Positions 41,921 through 56,200 of a stretch of 64,000 nt of DNA are shown piece by piece. Source of the DNA: Sacculina carcini (Eukaryota; Arthropoda; Thecostraca; Sacculinidae). The notes beneath the pieces are model-generated. The model searched no databases and was not told where the DNA came from. It was given only the letters and a program-made list of their open reading frames with translations. Within the stretch, counting starts at the first letter, position 1, and each line of letters starts with the position of its first letter. The translations under genes were made by a program, and so were the position numbers. The stretch is taken from contig CAJZIA020000005.1 of the NCBI GenBank assembly GCA_916048095.2, positions 124,001 through 188,000 on the forward strand, read 5' to 3'.

Positions 41921-44160
41921 AGGTAACACTTAGGGCACACTTAGGTAACACTTAGGGCACACTTAGGTAACACTTAGGGCACAATTAGGTAACACTTATG
42001 TAACACTTAGGTAACTCTTAGGTAACACTTAGGTAGCACTTAGGTAACACTTAGGGTACACTTAGGTAACACTTAGGGCACACCTAGGTAACACTTAGGG
42101 CACACTTAGGTAACACTTAGGGCGCACTAAGGTAACACTTAGGGCACACTTAGGTAACACTTAGGGCACACTTAGGTAACACTTAGGGCACACTTAGGGC
42201 ACACTTAGGGCACACTTAGGTAACACTTAGGGCACACTTAGGTAACACTTAGGGCACACTTAGGTAACACTTAGGGCACACTTAGGTAGCACTTAGGTAA
42301 CACTTAGGGTACACTTAGGTAACACTTAGGGCACACTTAGGTAACACTTGGGGCACACTAAGGTAACACTTAGGGCACACTTAGGTAACACTTAGGGCAC
42401 ACTTAGGTAACACTTAGGGCACACTTAGGGCACACTTAGGGCACACTTAGGTAACACTTAGGGCACACTTAGGTAACACTTAGGGCACACTTAGGTAACA
42501 CTTAGGGCACACTTAGGTAACACTTAGGTAACACTTAGGGCACACTTAGGTAACACTTAGGGCACACTTAGGTAACACTTAGGGCACACTTAGGTAACAC
42601 TTAGGGCACACTTAGGTAACACTTAGGGCACACTTAGGTAACACTTAGGGCACACTTAGGTAACACTTAGGGCACACTTAGGTAACACTTAGGGTACACT
42701 TAGGTAACACTTAGGGCACACTTAGGTAACACTTAGGGCACACTTAGGTAACACTTAGGGCACACTTAGGTAACACTTAGGGCACACTTAGGTAACACTT
42801 AGGGCGCACTAAGGTAACACTTAGGGCACACTTAGGTAACACTTAGGGCACACTTAGGTAACACTTAGGGCACACTTAGGTAACACTTAGGGCACACTTA
42901 GGTAACACTTAGGGCACACTTAGATAACACTTAGGTAACACTTAGGTAACACTTGGGTAACACTTAGGTAACACTTAGGTAACACTTAGGGTACACTTAG
43001 GTAACACTTAGGGCACACTTAGGTAACACTTAGGGCACACTTAGGTAACACTTAGGTAACACTTAGGTAACACTTAGGTAACACTTAGGGCACACTTAGG
43101 TAACACTTATGTAACACTTAGGTAACTCTTAGGTAACACTTATGTAGCACTTAGGTAACACTTAGGGCACACTTAGGTAACACTTAGGGCACACTTAGGT
43201 AACACTTAGGGCACACTTAGGTAACACTTAGGGCACACTTAGGTAACACTTAGGTAACACTTAGGGCACACTTAGGTAACACTTAGGTAACACTTGGGTA
43301 ACACTTAGGTAACACTTAGGTAACACTTAGGGTACACTTAGGTAACACTTAGGGTACACTTAGGTAACACTTAGGGCACACTTAGGTAACACTTAGGTAA
43401 CACTTAGGTAACACTTAGGTAACACTTAGGTAACACTTAGGGCACACTTAGGTAACACTTATGTAACACTTAGGTAACTCTTAGGTAACACTTAGGTAGC
43501 ACTTAGGTAACACTTAGGGTACACTTAGGTAACACTTAGGGCACACCTAGGTAACACTTAGGGCACACTTAGGTAACACTTAGGGCGCACTAAGGTAACA
43601 CTTAGGGCACACTTAGGTAACACTTAGGGCACACTTAGGTAACACTTAGGGCACACTTAGGTAACACTTAGGGCACACTTAGGTAACACTTAGGGCACAA
43701 TTAGGTAACACTTATGTAACACTTAGGTAACTCTTAGGTAACACTTAGGTAGCACTTAGGTAACACTTAGGGTACACTTAGGTAACACTTAGGGCACACC
43801 TAGGTAACACTTAGGGCACACTTAGGTAACACTTAGGGCGCACTAAGGTAACACTTAGGGCACACTTAGGTAACACTTAGGGCACACTTAGGTAACACTT
43901 AGGGCACACTTAGGGCACACTTAGGGCACACTTAGGTAACACTTAGGGCACACTTAGGTAACACTTAGGGCACACTTAGGTAACACTTAGGGCACACTTA
44001 GGTCACACTTAGGTAACACTTAGGTAACACTTGGGTAACACTTAGGTAACACTTAGGTAACACTTAGGGTACACTTAGGTAACACTTAGGGTACACTTAG
44101 GTAACACTTAAGGCACACTTAGGTAACACTTAGGTAACACTTAGGTAACACTTAGGTAAC
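40930..44160 (+). repeat. 4.1-4.2-kb spaced duplication, upstream member
   Basis: Z spacings 286-670 from 41,059 and then 1,111-352-253 from 42,015 match 286-670 and 1,188-352-253 from 45,194. The offset is 4,135 bp before, and 4,212 bp after, a 77-bp difference. The upstream member has a single S-B-Q-B-P stretch near 42,280 where the downstream member has it doubled. It contains CAATT and CACCTAGG markers, several CpG pairs and the W near 41,643 shared with 39,763 and 45,778. Confidence 0.75.
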
Positions 44161-45064
44161 ACTTAGGGCACACTTAGGTAACACTTAGGGCATACTTAGG
44201 TAACACTTAGGGCGCACTAAGGTAACACTTAGGGCACACTTAGGTAACACTTAGGGCACACTTAGGTAACACTTAAGGCACACTTAGGTAACACTTAGGG
44301 CACACTTAGGTAACACTTAGGGCACACTTAGGTAACACTTAGGGCACACTTAGGTAACACTTAGGGCACACTTAGATAACACTTAGGTAACACTTGGGTA
44401 ACACTTGGGTAACACTTAGGTAACACTTAGGTAACACTTAGGGTACACTTAGGTAACACTTAGGGCACACTTAGGTAACACTTAGGGCACACTTAGGTAA
44501 CACTTAGGTAACACTTAGGTAACACTTAGGTAACACTTAGGTAACACTTAGGGCACACTTAGGTAACACATATGTAACACTTAGGTAACTCTTAGGTAAC
44601 ACTTAGGTAGCACTTAGGTAACACTTAGGGCACACTTAGGTAACACTTAGGGCACACTTAGGTAACACTTAGGGCACACTTAGGTAACACTTAGGGCACA
44701 CTTAGGTAACACTTAGGTAACACTTAGGGCACACTTAGGTAACACTTAGGTAACACTTGGGTAACACTTAGGTAACACTTAGGTAACACTTAGGGTACAC
44801 TTAGGTAACACTTAGGGTACACTTAGGTAACACTTAGGGCACACTTAGGTAACACTTAGGTAACACTTAGGTAACACTTAGGTAACACTTAGGGCACACT
44901 TAGGTAACACTTATGTAACACTTAGGTAACTCTTAGGTAACACTTAGGTAGCACTTAGGTAACACTTAGGGTACACTTAGGTAACACTTAGGGCACACTT
45001 AGGTAACACTTGGGGCACACTTAGGTAACACTTAGGGCACACTTAGGTAACACTTAGGGCACAC

Positions 45065-48000
45065 TTATGTAACACTTAGGGTACACTTAGGTAACACTTA
45101 GGGCACACTTAGGTAACACTTAGGTAACACTTAGGTAACACTTAGGTAACACTTAGGGCACACTTAGGTAACACTTATGTAACACTTAGGTAACTCTTAG
45201 GTAACACTTAGGTAGCACTTAGGTAACACTTAGGGTACACTTAGGTAACACTTAGGGCACACTTAGGTAACACTTGGGGCACACTTAGGTAACACTTAGG
45301 GCACACTTAGGTAACACTTAGGGCACACTTATGTAACACTTAGGGTACACTTAGGTAACACTTAGGGTACACTTAGGTAACACTTAGGGCACACTTAGGT
45401 AACACTTAGGTAACACTTAGGTAACACTTAGGTAACACTTAGGGCACACTTAGGTAACACTTATGTAACACTTAGGTAACTCTTAGGTAACACTTAGGTA
45501 GCACTTAGGTAACACTTAGGGTACACTTAGGTAACACTTAGGGCACACTTAGGTAACACTTGGGGCACACTTAGGTAACACTTAGGGCACACTTAGGTAA
45601 CACTTAGGGCACACTTATGTAACACTTAGGGTACACTTAGGTAACACTTAGGGCACACTTAGGTAACACTTAGGCACACTTAGGTAACACTTAGGGCACA
45701 CTTAGGTAACACTTAGGGCACACTTAGGTAACACTTAGGTAACACTTAGGGCACACTTAGGTAACACTTAGGGCACACTTGGGTAACACTTAGGTAACAC
45801 TTAGGGCACACTTAGGTAACACTTAGGGCACACTTAGGTAACACTTAGGGCGCACTAAGGTAACACTTAGGGCACACTTAGGTAACACTTAGGGCACACT
45901 TAGGTAACACTTAGGGCACACTTAGGTAACACTTAGGGCACACTTAGGTAACACTTAGGGCACACTTGGGTAACACTTAGGGCACACTTAGGTAACACTT
46001 AGGGCACACTTAGATAACACTTAGGGCACACTTAGGTAACACTTAGGGCACACTTAGGTAACACTTAGGGCACACTTAGGTAACACTTAGGGCACACTTA
46101 GGTAACACTTAGGGCACAATTAGGTAACACTTATGTAACACTTAGGTAACTCTTAGGTAACACTTAGGTAGCACTTAGGTAACACTTAGGGTACACTTAG
46201 GTAACACTTAGGGCACACCTAGGTAACACTTAGGGCACACTTAGGTAACACTTAGGGCGCACTAAGGTAACACTTAGGGCACACTTAGGTAACACTTAGG
46301 GCACACTTAGGTAACACTTAGGGCACACTTAGGGCACACTTAGGGCACACTTAGGTAACACTTAGGGCACACTTAGGTAACACTTAGGGCACACTTAGGT
46401 AACACTTAGGGCACACTTAGGTAGCACTTAGGTAACACTTAGGGTACACTTAGGTAACACTTAGGGCACACTTAGGTAACACTTAGGGCACACTTAGGTA
46501 GCACTTAGGTAACACTTAGGGTACACTTAGGTAACACTTAGGGCACACTTAGGTAACACTTGGGGCACACTAAGGTAACACTTAGGGCACACTTAGGTAA
46601 CACTTAGGGCACACTTAGGTAACACTTAGGGCACACTTAGGGCACACTTAGGGCACACTTAGGTAACACTTAGGGCACACTTAGGTAACACTTAGGGCAC
46701 ACTTAGGTAACACTTAGGGCACACTTAGGTAACACTTAGGTAACACTTAGGGCACACTTAGGTAACACTTAGGGCACACTTAGGTAACACTTAGGGCACA
46801 CTTAGGTAACACTTAGGGCACACTTAGGTAACACTTAGGGCACACTTAGGTAACACTTAGGGCACACTTAGGTAACACTTAGGGCACACTTAGGTAACAC
46901 TTAGGGTACACTTAGGTAACACTTAGGGCACACTTAGGTAACACTTAGGGCACACTTAGGTAACACTTAGGGCACACTTAGGTAACACTTAGGGCACACT
47001 TAGGTAACACTTAGGGCGCACTAAGGTAACACTTAGGGCACACTTAGGTAACACTTAGGGCACACTTAGGTAACACTTAGGGCACACTTAGGTAACACTT
47101 AGGGCACACTTAGGTAACACTTAGGGCACACTTAGATAACACTTAGGTAACACTTAGGTAACACTTGGGTAACACTTAGGTAACACTTAGGTAACACTTA
47201 GGGTACACTTAGGTAACACTTAGGGCACACTTAGGTAACACTTAGGGCACACTTAGGTAACACTTAGGTAACACTTAGGTAACACTTAGGTAACACTTAG
47301 GGCACACTTAGGTAACACTTATGTAACACTTAGGTAACTCTTAGGTAACACTTATGTAGCACTTAGGTAACACTTAGGGCACACTTAGGTAACACTTAGG
47401 GCACACTTAGGTAACACTTAGGGCACACTTAGGTAACACTTAGGGCACACTTAGGTAACACTTAGGTAACACTTAGGGCACACTTAGGTAACACTTAGGT
47501 AACACTTGGGTAACACTTAGGTAACACTTAGGTAACACTTAGGGTACACTTAGGTAACACTTAGGGTACACTTAGGTAACACTTAGGGCACACTTAGGTA
47601 ACACTTAGGTAACACTTAGGTAACACTTAGGTAACACTTAGGTAACACTTAGGGCACACTTAGGTAACACTTATGTAACACTTAGGTAACTCTTAGGTAA
47701 CACTTAGGTAGCACTTAGGTAACACTTAGGGTACACTTAGGTAACACTTAGGGCACACCTAGGTAACACTTAGGGCACACTTAGGTAACACTTAGGGCGC
47801 ACTAAGGTAACACTTAGGGCACACTTAGGTAACACTTAGGGCACACTTAGGTAACACTTAGGGCACACTTAGGTAACACTTAGGGCACACTTAGGTAACA
47901 CTTAGGGCACAATTAGGTAACACTTATGTAACACTTAGGTAACTCTTAGGTAACACTTAGGTAGCACTTAGGTAACACTTAGGGTACACTTAGGTAACAC

Positions 48001-48372
48001 TTAGGGCACACCTAGGTAACACTTAGGGCACACTTAGGTAACACTTAGGGCGCACTAAGGTAACACTTAGGGCACACTTAGGTAACACTTAGGGCACACT
48101 TAGGTAACACTTAGGGCACACTTAGGGCACACTTAGGGCACACTTAGGTAACACTTAGGGCACACTTAGGTAACACTTAGGGCACACTTAGGTAACACTT
48201 AGGGCACACTTAGGTCACACTTAGGTAACACTTAGGTAACACTTGGGTAACACTTAGGTAACACTTAGGTAACACTTAGGGTACACTTAGGTAACACTTA
48301 GGGTACACTTAGGTAACACTTAAGGCACACTTAGGTAACACTTAGGTAACACTTAGGTAACACTTAGGGCAC
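45065..48372 (+). repeat. 4.1-4.2-kb spaced duplication, downstream member
   Basis: Pairs with 40,930-44,160. It retains V near 45,558, which the upstream member has as P, and CACTTAGGCA at 45,667-45,676. It carries the extra 77 bp described separately at 46,414-46,567. Similarity ends near 48,372, where a run of four P monomers begins. Confidence 0.74.
46414..46567 (+). repeat. 77-bp (7-monomer) local tandem duplication
   Basis: The seven monomers S-B-Q-B-P-B-P at 46,414-46,490 are followed by S-B-Q-B-P-B-V at 46,491-46,567. The related segment near 42,280 has only one such set, ending in V. This accounts exactly for the 77-bp change in offset between the two members of the 4.1-kb duplication. 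It is the smallest clear duplication step seen, and is in whole monomers. Confidence 0.85.
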
Positions 48373-50163
48373 ACTTAGGTAACACTTAGGGCACACTTAG
48401 GGCACACTTAGGGCACACTTAGGGCACACTTAGGTAACACTTAGGGCACACTTAGGTAACACTTAGGTAACACTTAGGGCACACTTAGGTAACACTTAGG
48501 TAACACTTGGGTAACACTTAGGTAACACTTAGGTAACACTTAGGGTACACTTAGGTAACACTTAGGGTACACTTAGGTAACACTTAGGGCACACTTAGGT
48601 AACACTTAGGTAACACTTAGGTAACACTTAGGTAACACTTAGGGCACACTTAGGTAACACTTATGTAACACTTAGGTAACTCTTAGGTAACACTTAGGTA
48701 GCACTTAGGTAACACTTAGGGTACACTTAGGTAACACTTAGGTAACACTTGGGTAACACTTAGGTAACACTTAGGTAACACTTAGGGTACACTTAGGTAA
48801 CACTTAGGGTACACTTAGGTAACACTTAGGGCACACTTAGGTAACACTTAGGTAACACTTAGGTAACACTTAGGTAACACTTAGGGCACACTTAGGTAAC
48901 ACTTATGTAACACTTAGGTAACTCTTAGGTAACACTTAGGTAGCACTTAGGTAACACTTAGGGTACACTTAGGTAACACTTAGGTAACACTTGGGTAACA
49001 CTTAGGTAACACTTAGGTAACACTTAGGGTACACTTAGGTAACACTTAGGGTACACTTAGGTAACACTTAGGGCACACTTAGGTAACACTTAGGTAACAC
49101 TTAGGTAACACTTAGGTAACACTTAGGGCACACTTAGGTAACACTTATGTAACACTTAGGTAACTCTTAGGTAACACTTAGGTAGCACTTAGGTAACACT
49201 TAGGGTACACTTAGGTAACACTTAGGGCACACTTAGGTAACACTTGGGGCACACTTAGGTAACACTTAGGGCACACTTAGGTAACACTTAGGGCACACTT
49301 ATGTAACACTTAGGGTACACTTAGGTAACACTTAGGGTACACTTAGGTAACACTTAGGGCACACTTAGGTAACACTTAGGTAACACTTAGGTAACACTTA
49401 GGTAACACTTAGGGCACACTTAGGTAACACTTATGTAACACTTAGGTAACTCTTAGGTAACACTTAGGTAGCACTTAGGTAACACTTAGGGTACACTTAG
49501 GTAACACTTAGGGCACACTTAGGTAACACTTGGGGCACACTTAGGTAACACTTAGGGCACACTTAGGTAACACTTAGGGCACACTTATGTAACACTTAGG
49601 GTACACTTAGGTAACACTTAGGGCACACTTAGGTAACACTTAGGCACACTTAGGTAACACTTAGGGCACACTTAGGTAACACTTAGGGCACACTTAGGTA
49701 ACACTTAGGTAACACTTAGGGCACACTTAGGTAACACTTAGGGCACACTTAGGTAACACTTAGGTAACACTTAGGGCACACTTAGGTAACACTTAGGGCA
49801 CACTTAGGTAACACTTAGGGCGCACTAAGGTAACACTTAGGGCACACTTAGGTAACACTTAGGGCACACTTAGGTAACACTTAGGGCACACTTAGGTAAC
49901 ACTTAGGGCACACTTAGGTAACACTTAGGGCACACTTGGGTAACACTTAGGGCACACTTAGGTAACACTTAGGGCACACTTAGATAACACTTAGGTAACA
50001 CTTGGGTAACACTTGGGTAACACTTAGGTAACACTTAGGTAACACTTAGGGTACACTTAGGTAACACTTAGGGCACACTTAGGTAACACTTAGGGCACAC
50101 TTAGGTAACACTTAGGTAACACTTAGGTAACACTTAGGTAACACTTAGGGCACACTTAGGTAA
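48373..50163 (+). repeat. Four-P run then 242, 242, 286 and 736-bp blocks
   Basis: Four consecutive P monomers at 48,383-48,426 are the longest P run I found; elsewhere runs stop at three. After a partial block, two M-type 242-bp blocks (48,658 and 48,900) sit side by side, then a 286-bp block (49,142) and a 736-bp block (49,428) with CACTTAGGCA at 49,637-49,646. Everything from 48,900 matches 62,031 onwards at an offset of 13,131 bp. Confidence 0.78.
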
Positions 50164-51647
50164 CACATATGTAACACTTAGGTAACTCTTAGGTAACACT
50201 TAGGTAGCACTTAGGTAACACTTAGGGCACACTTAGGTAACACTTAGGGCACACTTAGGTAACACTTAGGGCACACTTAGGTAGCACTTAGGGCACACTT
50301 AGGTAACACTTAGGTAACACTTAGGGCACACTTAGGTAACACTTAGGTAACACTTGGGTAACACTTAGGTAACACTTAGGGTACACTTAGGTAACACTTA
50401 AGGCACACTTAGGTAACACTTGGGGCACACTTAGGTAACACTTAGGGCACACTTAGGTAACACTTAGGGCACACTTAGGTAACACTTAGGGCACACTTAG
50501 GTAACACTTAGGGTACACTTAGGTAACACTTAGGGCACACTTAGGTAACACTTAGGCACACTTAGGTAACACTTAGGGCACACTTAGGTAACACTTAGGG
50601 CACACTTAGGTAACACTTAGGTAACACTTAGGGCACACTTAGGTAACACTTAGGGCACACTTAGGTAACACTTAGGTAACACTTAGGGCACACTTAGGTA
50701 ACACTTAGGGCACACTTAGGTAACACTTAGGGCACACTTAGGTAACACTTAGGGCACACCTAGATAACACTTAGGTAACACTTAGGTAACACTTGGGTAA
50801 CACTTAGGTAACACTTAGGTAACACTTAGGTAACACTTAGGGTACACTTAGGTAACACTTAGGGCACACTTAGGTAACACTTAGGGCACACTTAGGTCAC
50901 ACTTAGGTAACACTTAGGTAACACTTGGGTAACACTTAGGTAACACTTAGGTAACACTTAGGGTACACTTAGGTAACACTTAGGGCACACTTAGGGCACA
51001 CTTAGGGCACACTTAGGTAACACTTAGGGCACACTTAGGTAACACTTAGGGCACACTTAGGTAACACTTAGGGCACACTTAGGTCACACTTAGGTAACAC
51101 TTAGGTAACACTTGGGTAACACTTAGGTAACACTTAGGTAACACTTAGGGTACACTTAGGTAACACTTAGGGTACACTTAGGTAACACTTAAGGCACACT
51201 TAGGTAACACTTAGGTAACACTTAGGTAACACTTAGGTAACACTTAGGGCACACTTAGGTAACACTTAGGGCATACTTAGGTAACACTTAGGGCGCACTA
51301 AGGTAACACTTAGGGCACACTTAGGTAACACTTAGGGCACACTTAGGTAACACTTAAGGCACACTTAGGTAACACTTAGGGCACACTTAGGTAACACTTA
51401 GGGCACACTTAGGTAACACTTAGGGCACACTTAGGTAACACTTAGGGCACACTTAGATAACACTTAGGTAACACTTGGGTAACACTTGGGTAACACTTAG
51501 GTAACACTTAGGTAACACTTAGGGTACACTTAGGTAACACTTAGGGCACACTTAGGTAACACTTAGGGCACACTTAGGTAACACTTAGGTAACACTTAGG
51601 TAACACTTAGGTAACACTTAGGTAACACTTAGGGCACACTTAGGTAA
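50164..51647 (+). repeat. 1,484-bp interval from one X cassette
   Basis: Opens X-B-Z-S with an extra S-type monomer near 50,280, followed directly by P. It carries K, V, CACTTAGGCA at 50,549-50,558 and CACCTAGATAA near 50,759, then moves into the R/triple-P/K/TACTT/CpG family without a new cassette. It is the longest stretch without a Z monomer in the window (50,186 to 51,670). The first 706 bp match 63,295-64,000. Confidence 0.76.
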
Positions 51648-53252
51648 CACATATGTAACACTTAGGTAACTCTTAGGTAACACTTAGGTAGCACTTAGGT
51701 AACACTTAGGGCACACTTAGGTAACACTTAGGGCACACTTAGGTAACACTTAGGGCACACTTAGGTAACACTTAGGGCACACTTAGGTAACACTTAGGTA
51801 ACACTTAGGGCACACTTAGGTAACACTTAGGTAACACTTGGGTAACACTTAGGTAACACTTAGGTAACACTTAGGGTACACTTAGGTAACACTTAGGGTA
51901 CACTTAGGTAACACTTAGGGCACACTTAGGTAACACTTAGGTAACACTTAGGTAACACTTAGGTAACACTTAGGGCACACTTAGGTAACACTTATGTAAC
52001 ACTTAGGTAACTCTTAGGTAACACTTAGGTAGCACTTAGGTAACACTTAGGGTACACTTAGGTAACACTTAGGTAACACTTGGGTAACACTTAGGTAACA
52101 CTTAGGTAACACTTAGGGTACACTTAGGTAACACTTAGGGTACACTTAGGTAACACTTAGGGCACACTTAGGTAACACTTAGGTAACACTTAGGTAACAC
52201 TTAGGTAACACTTAGGGCACACTTAGGTAACACTTATGTAACACTTAGGTAACTCTTAGGTAACACTTAGGTAGCACTTAGGTAACACTTAGGGTACACT
52301 TAGGTAACACTTAGGGCACACTTAGGTAACACTTGGGGCACACTTAGGTAACACTTAGGGCACACTTAGGTAACACTTAGGGCACACTTATGTAACACTT
52401 AGGGTACACTTAGGTAACACTTAGGGTACACTTAGGTAACACTTAGGGCACACTTAGGTAACACTTAGGTAACACTTAGGTAACACTTAGGTAACACTTA
52501 GGGCACACTTAGGTAACACTTATGTAACACTTAGGTAACTCTTAGGTAACACTTAGGTAGCACTTAGGTAACACTTAGGGTACACTTAGGTAACACTTAG
52601 GGCACACTTAGGTAACACTTGGGGCACACTTAGGTAACACTTAGGGCACACTTAGGTAACACTTAGGGCACACTTATGTAACACTTAGGGTACACTTAGG
52701 TAACACTTAGGGCACACTTAGGTAACACTTAGGCACACTTAGGTAACACTTAGGGCACACTTAGGTAACACTTAGGGCACACTTAGGTAACACTTAGGTA
52801 ACACTTAGGGCACACTTAGGTAACACTTAGGGCACACTTAGGTAACACTTAGGTAACACTTAGGGCACACTTAGGTAACACTTAGGGCACACTTAGGTAA
52901 CACTTAGGGCGCACTAAGGTAACACTTAGGGCACACTTAGGTAACACTTAGGGCACACTTAGGTAACACTTAGGGCACACTTAGGTAACACTTAGGGCAC
53001 ACTTAGGTAACACTTAGGGCACACTTGGGTAACACTTAGGGCACACTTAGGTAACACTTAGGGCACACTTAGATAACACTTAGGTAACACTTGGGTAACA
53101 CTTGGGTAACACTTAGGTAACACTTAGGTAACACTTAGGGTACACTTAGGTAACACTTAGGGCACACTTAGGTAACACTTAGGGCACACTTAGGTAACAC
53201 TTAGGTAACACTTAGGTAACACTTAGGTAACACTTAGGGCACACTTAGGTAA
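51648..53252 (+). repeat. 1,605-bp supra-block 341+242+286+736, copy 2
   Basis: X-type 341-bp block (51,648), M-type 242-bp (51,989), M-type 286-bp (52,231) and M-type 736-bp (52,517, with CACTTAGGCA at 52,726-52,735 and a CpG pair near 52,909). Same order and spacing as 29,249-30,853 and 61,690-63,294. Confidence 0.86.
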
Positions 53253-56200
53253 CACATATGTAACACTTAGGTAACTCTTAGGTAACACTTAGGTAGCACT
53301 TAGGTAACACTTAGGGCACACTTAGGTAACACTTAGGGCACACTTAGGTAACACTTAGGGCACACTTAGGTAGCACTTAGGGCACACTTAGGTAACACTT
53401 AGGTAACACTTAGGGCACACTTAGGTAACACTTAGGTAACACTTAGGGCACACTTAGGTAACACTTAGGGCACACTTAGGTAACACTTAGGGCGCACTAA
53501 GGTAACACTTAGGGCACACTTAGGTAACACTTAGGGCACACTTAGGTAACACTTAGGGCACACTTAGGTAACACTTAGGTAACACTTAGGGCACACTTAG
53601 GTAACACTTAGGTAACACTTAGGGCACACTTAGGTAACACTTAGGGCACACTTAGGTAACACTTAGGTAACACTTGGGTAACACTTAGGTAACACTTAGG
53701 GTACACTTAGGTAACACTTAAGGCACACTTAGGTAACACTTGGGGCACACTTAGGTAACACTTAGGGCACACTTAGGTAACACTTAGGGCACACTTAGGT
53801 AACACTTAGGGCACACTTAGGTAACACTTAGGGTACACTTAGGTAACACTTAGGGCACACTTAGGTAACACTTAGGGCACACTTAGATAACACTTAGGTA
53901 ACACTTGGGTAACACTTGGGTAACACTTAGGTAACACTTAGGTAACACTTAGGGTACACTTAGGTAACACTTAGGGCACACTTAGGTAACACTTAGGGCA
54001 CACTTAGGTAACACTTAGGTAACACTTAGGTAACACTTAGGTAACACTTAGGGCACACTTAGGTAACACATATGTAACACTTAGGTAACTCTTAGGTAAC
54101 ACTTAGGTAGCACTTAGGTAACACTTAGGGCACACTTAGGTAACACTTAGGGCACACTTAGGTAACACTTAGGGCACACTTAGGTAACACTTAGGGCACA
54201 CTTAGGTAACACTTAGGGCACACTTAGGTAACACTTAGGTAACACTTAGGGCACACTTAGGTAACACTTAGGTAACACTTGGGTAACACTTAGGGCACAC
54301 TTAGGTAACACATATGTAACACTTAGGTAACTCTTAGGTAACACTTAGGTAGCACTTAGGTAACACTTAGGGCACACTTAGGTAACACTTAGGGCACACT
54401 TAGGTAACACTTAGGGCACACTTAGGTAACACTTAGGGCACACTTAGGTAACACTTAGGTAACACTTAGGGCACACTTAGGTAACACTTAGGTAACACTT
54501 GGGTAACACTTAGGTAACACTTAGGTAACACTTAGGGTACACTTAGGTAACACTTAGGGTACACTTAGGTAACACTTAGGGCACACTTAGGTAACACTTA
54601 GGTAACACTTAGGTAACACTTAGGTAACACTTAGGGCACACTTAGGTAACACTTATGTAACACTTAGGTAACTCTTAGGTAACACTTAGGTAGCACTTAG
54701 GTAACACTTAGGGTACACTTAGGTAACACTTAGGTAACACTTGGGTAACACTTAGGTAACACTTAGGTAACACTTAGGGTACACTTAGGTAACACTTAGG
54801 GTACACTTAGGTAACACTTAGGGCACACTTAGGTAACACTTAGGTAACACTTAGGTAACACTTTGGTAACACTTAGGGCACACTTAGGTAACACTTATGT
54901 AACACTTAGGTAACTCTTAGGTAACACTTAGGTAGCACTTAGGTAACACTTAGGGTACACTTAGGTAACACTTAGGGCACACTTAGGTAACACTTGGGGC
55001 ACACTTAGGTAACACTTAGGGCACACTTAGGTAACACTTAGGGCACACTTATGTAACACTTAGGGTACACTTAGGTAACACTTAGGGTACACTTAGGTAA
55101 CACTTAGGGCACACTTAGGTAACACTTAGGGCACACTTAGGTAACACTTAGGGCACACTTAGGTAACACTTAGGGCACACTTAGGTAACACTTAGGTAAC
55201 ACTTAGGGCACACTTAGGTAACACTTAGGTAACACTTGGGTAACACTTAGGGCACACTTAGGTAACACATATGTAACACTTAGGTAACTCTTAGGTAACA
55301 CTTAGGTAGCACTTAGGTAACACTTAGGGCACACTTAGGTAACACTTAGGGCACACTTAGGTAACACTTAGGGCACACTTAGGTAACACTTAGGGCACAC
55401 TTAGGTAACACTTAGGTAACACTTAGGGCACACTTAGGTAACACTTAGGTAACACTTGGGTAACACTTAGGTAACACTTAGGTAACACTTAGGGTACACT
55501 TAGGTAACACTTAGGGTACACTTAGGTAACACTTAGGGCACACTTAGGTAACACTTAGGTAACACTTAGGTAACACTTAGGTAACACTTAGGGCACACTT
55601 AGGTAACACTTATGTAACACTTAGGTAACTCTTAGGTAACACTTAGGTAACACTTAGGGTACACTTAGGTAACACTTAGGGCACACTTAGGTAACACTTA
55701 GGTAACACTTAGGTAACACTTAGGTAACACTTAGGGCACACTTAGGTAACACTTATGTAACACTTAGGTAACTCTTAGGTAACACTTAGGTAGCACTTAG
55801 GTAACACTTAGGGTACACTTAGGTAACACTTAGGTAACACTTGGGTAACACTTAGGTAACACTTAGGTAACACTTAGGTAACACTTGGGTAACACTTAGG
55901 TAACACTTAGGTAACACTTAGGGTACACTTAGGTAACACTTAGGGCACACTTAGGTAACACTTAGGGCACACTTAGGTAACACTTAGGTAACACTTAGGG
56001 CACACTTAGGTAACACTTAGGTAACACTTGGGTAACACTTAGGTAACACTTAGGTAACACTTAGGGCACACTTAGGTAACACCTAGGGTACACTTAGGTA
56101 ACACTTAGGTAACACTTAAGGCGCACTAAGGTAACACTTAGGGCACACTTAGGTAACACTTAGGGCACACTTAGGTAACACTTAGGGCACACTTAGGTAA

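Noticed and set aside
54859-54869. Unique CACTTTGGTAA monomer as a functional site
   Set aside because: A single A-to-T change in one monomer; ordinary mutation or base-call error is enough to explain it.
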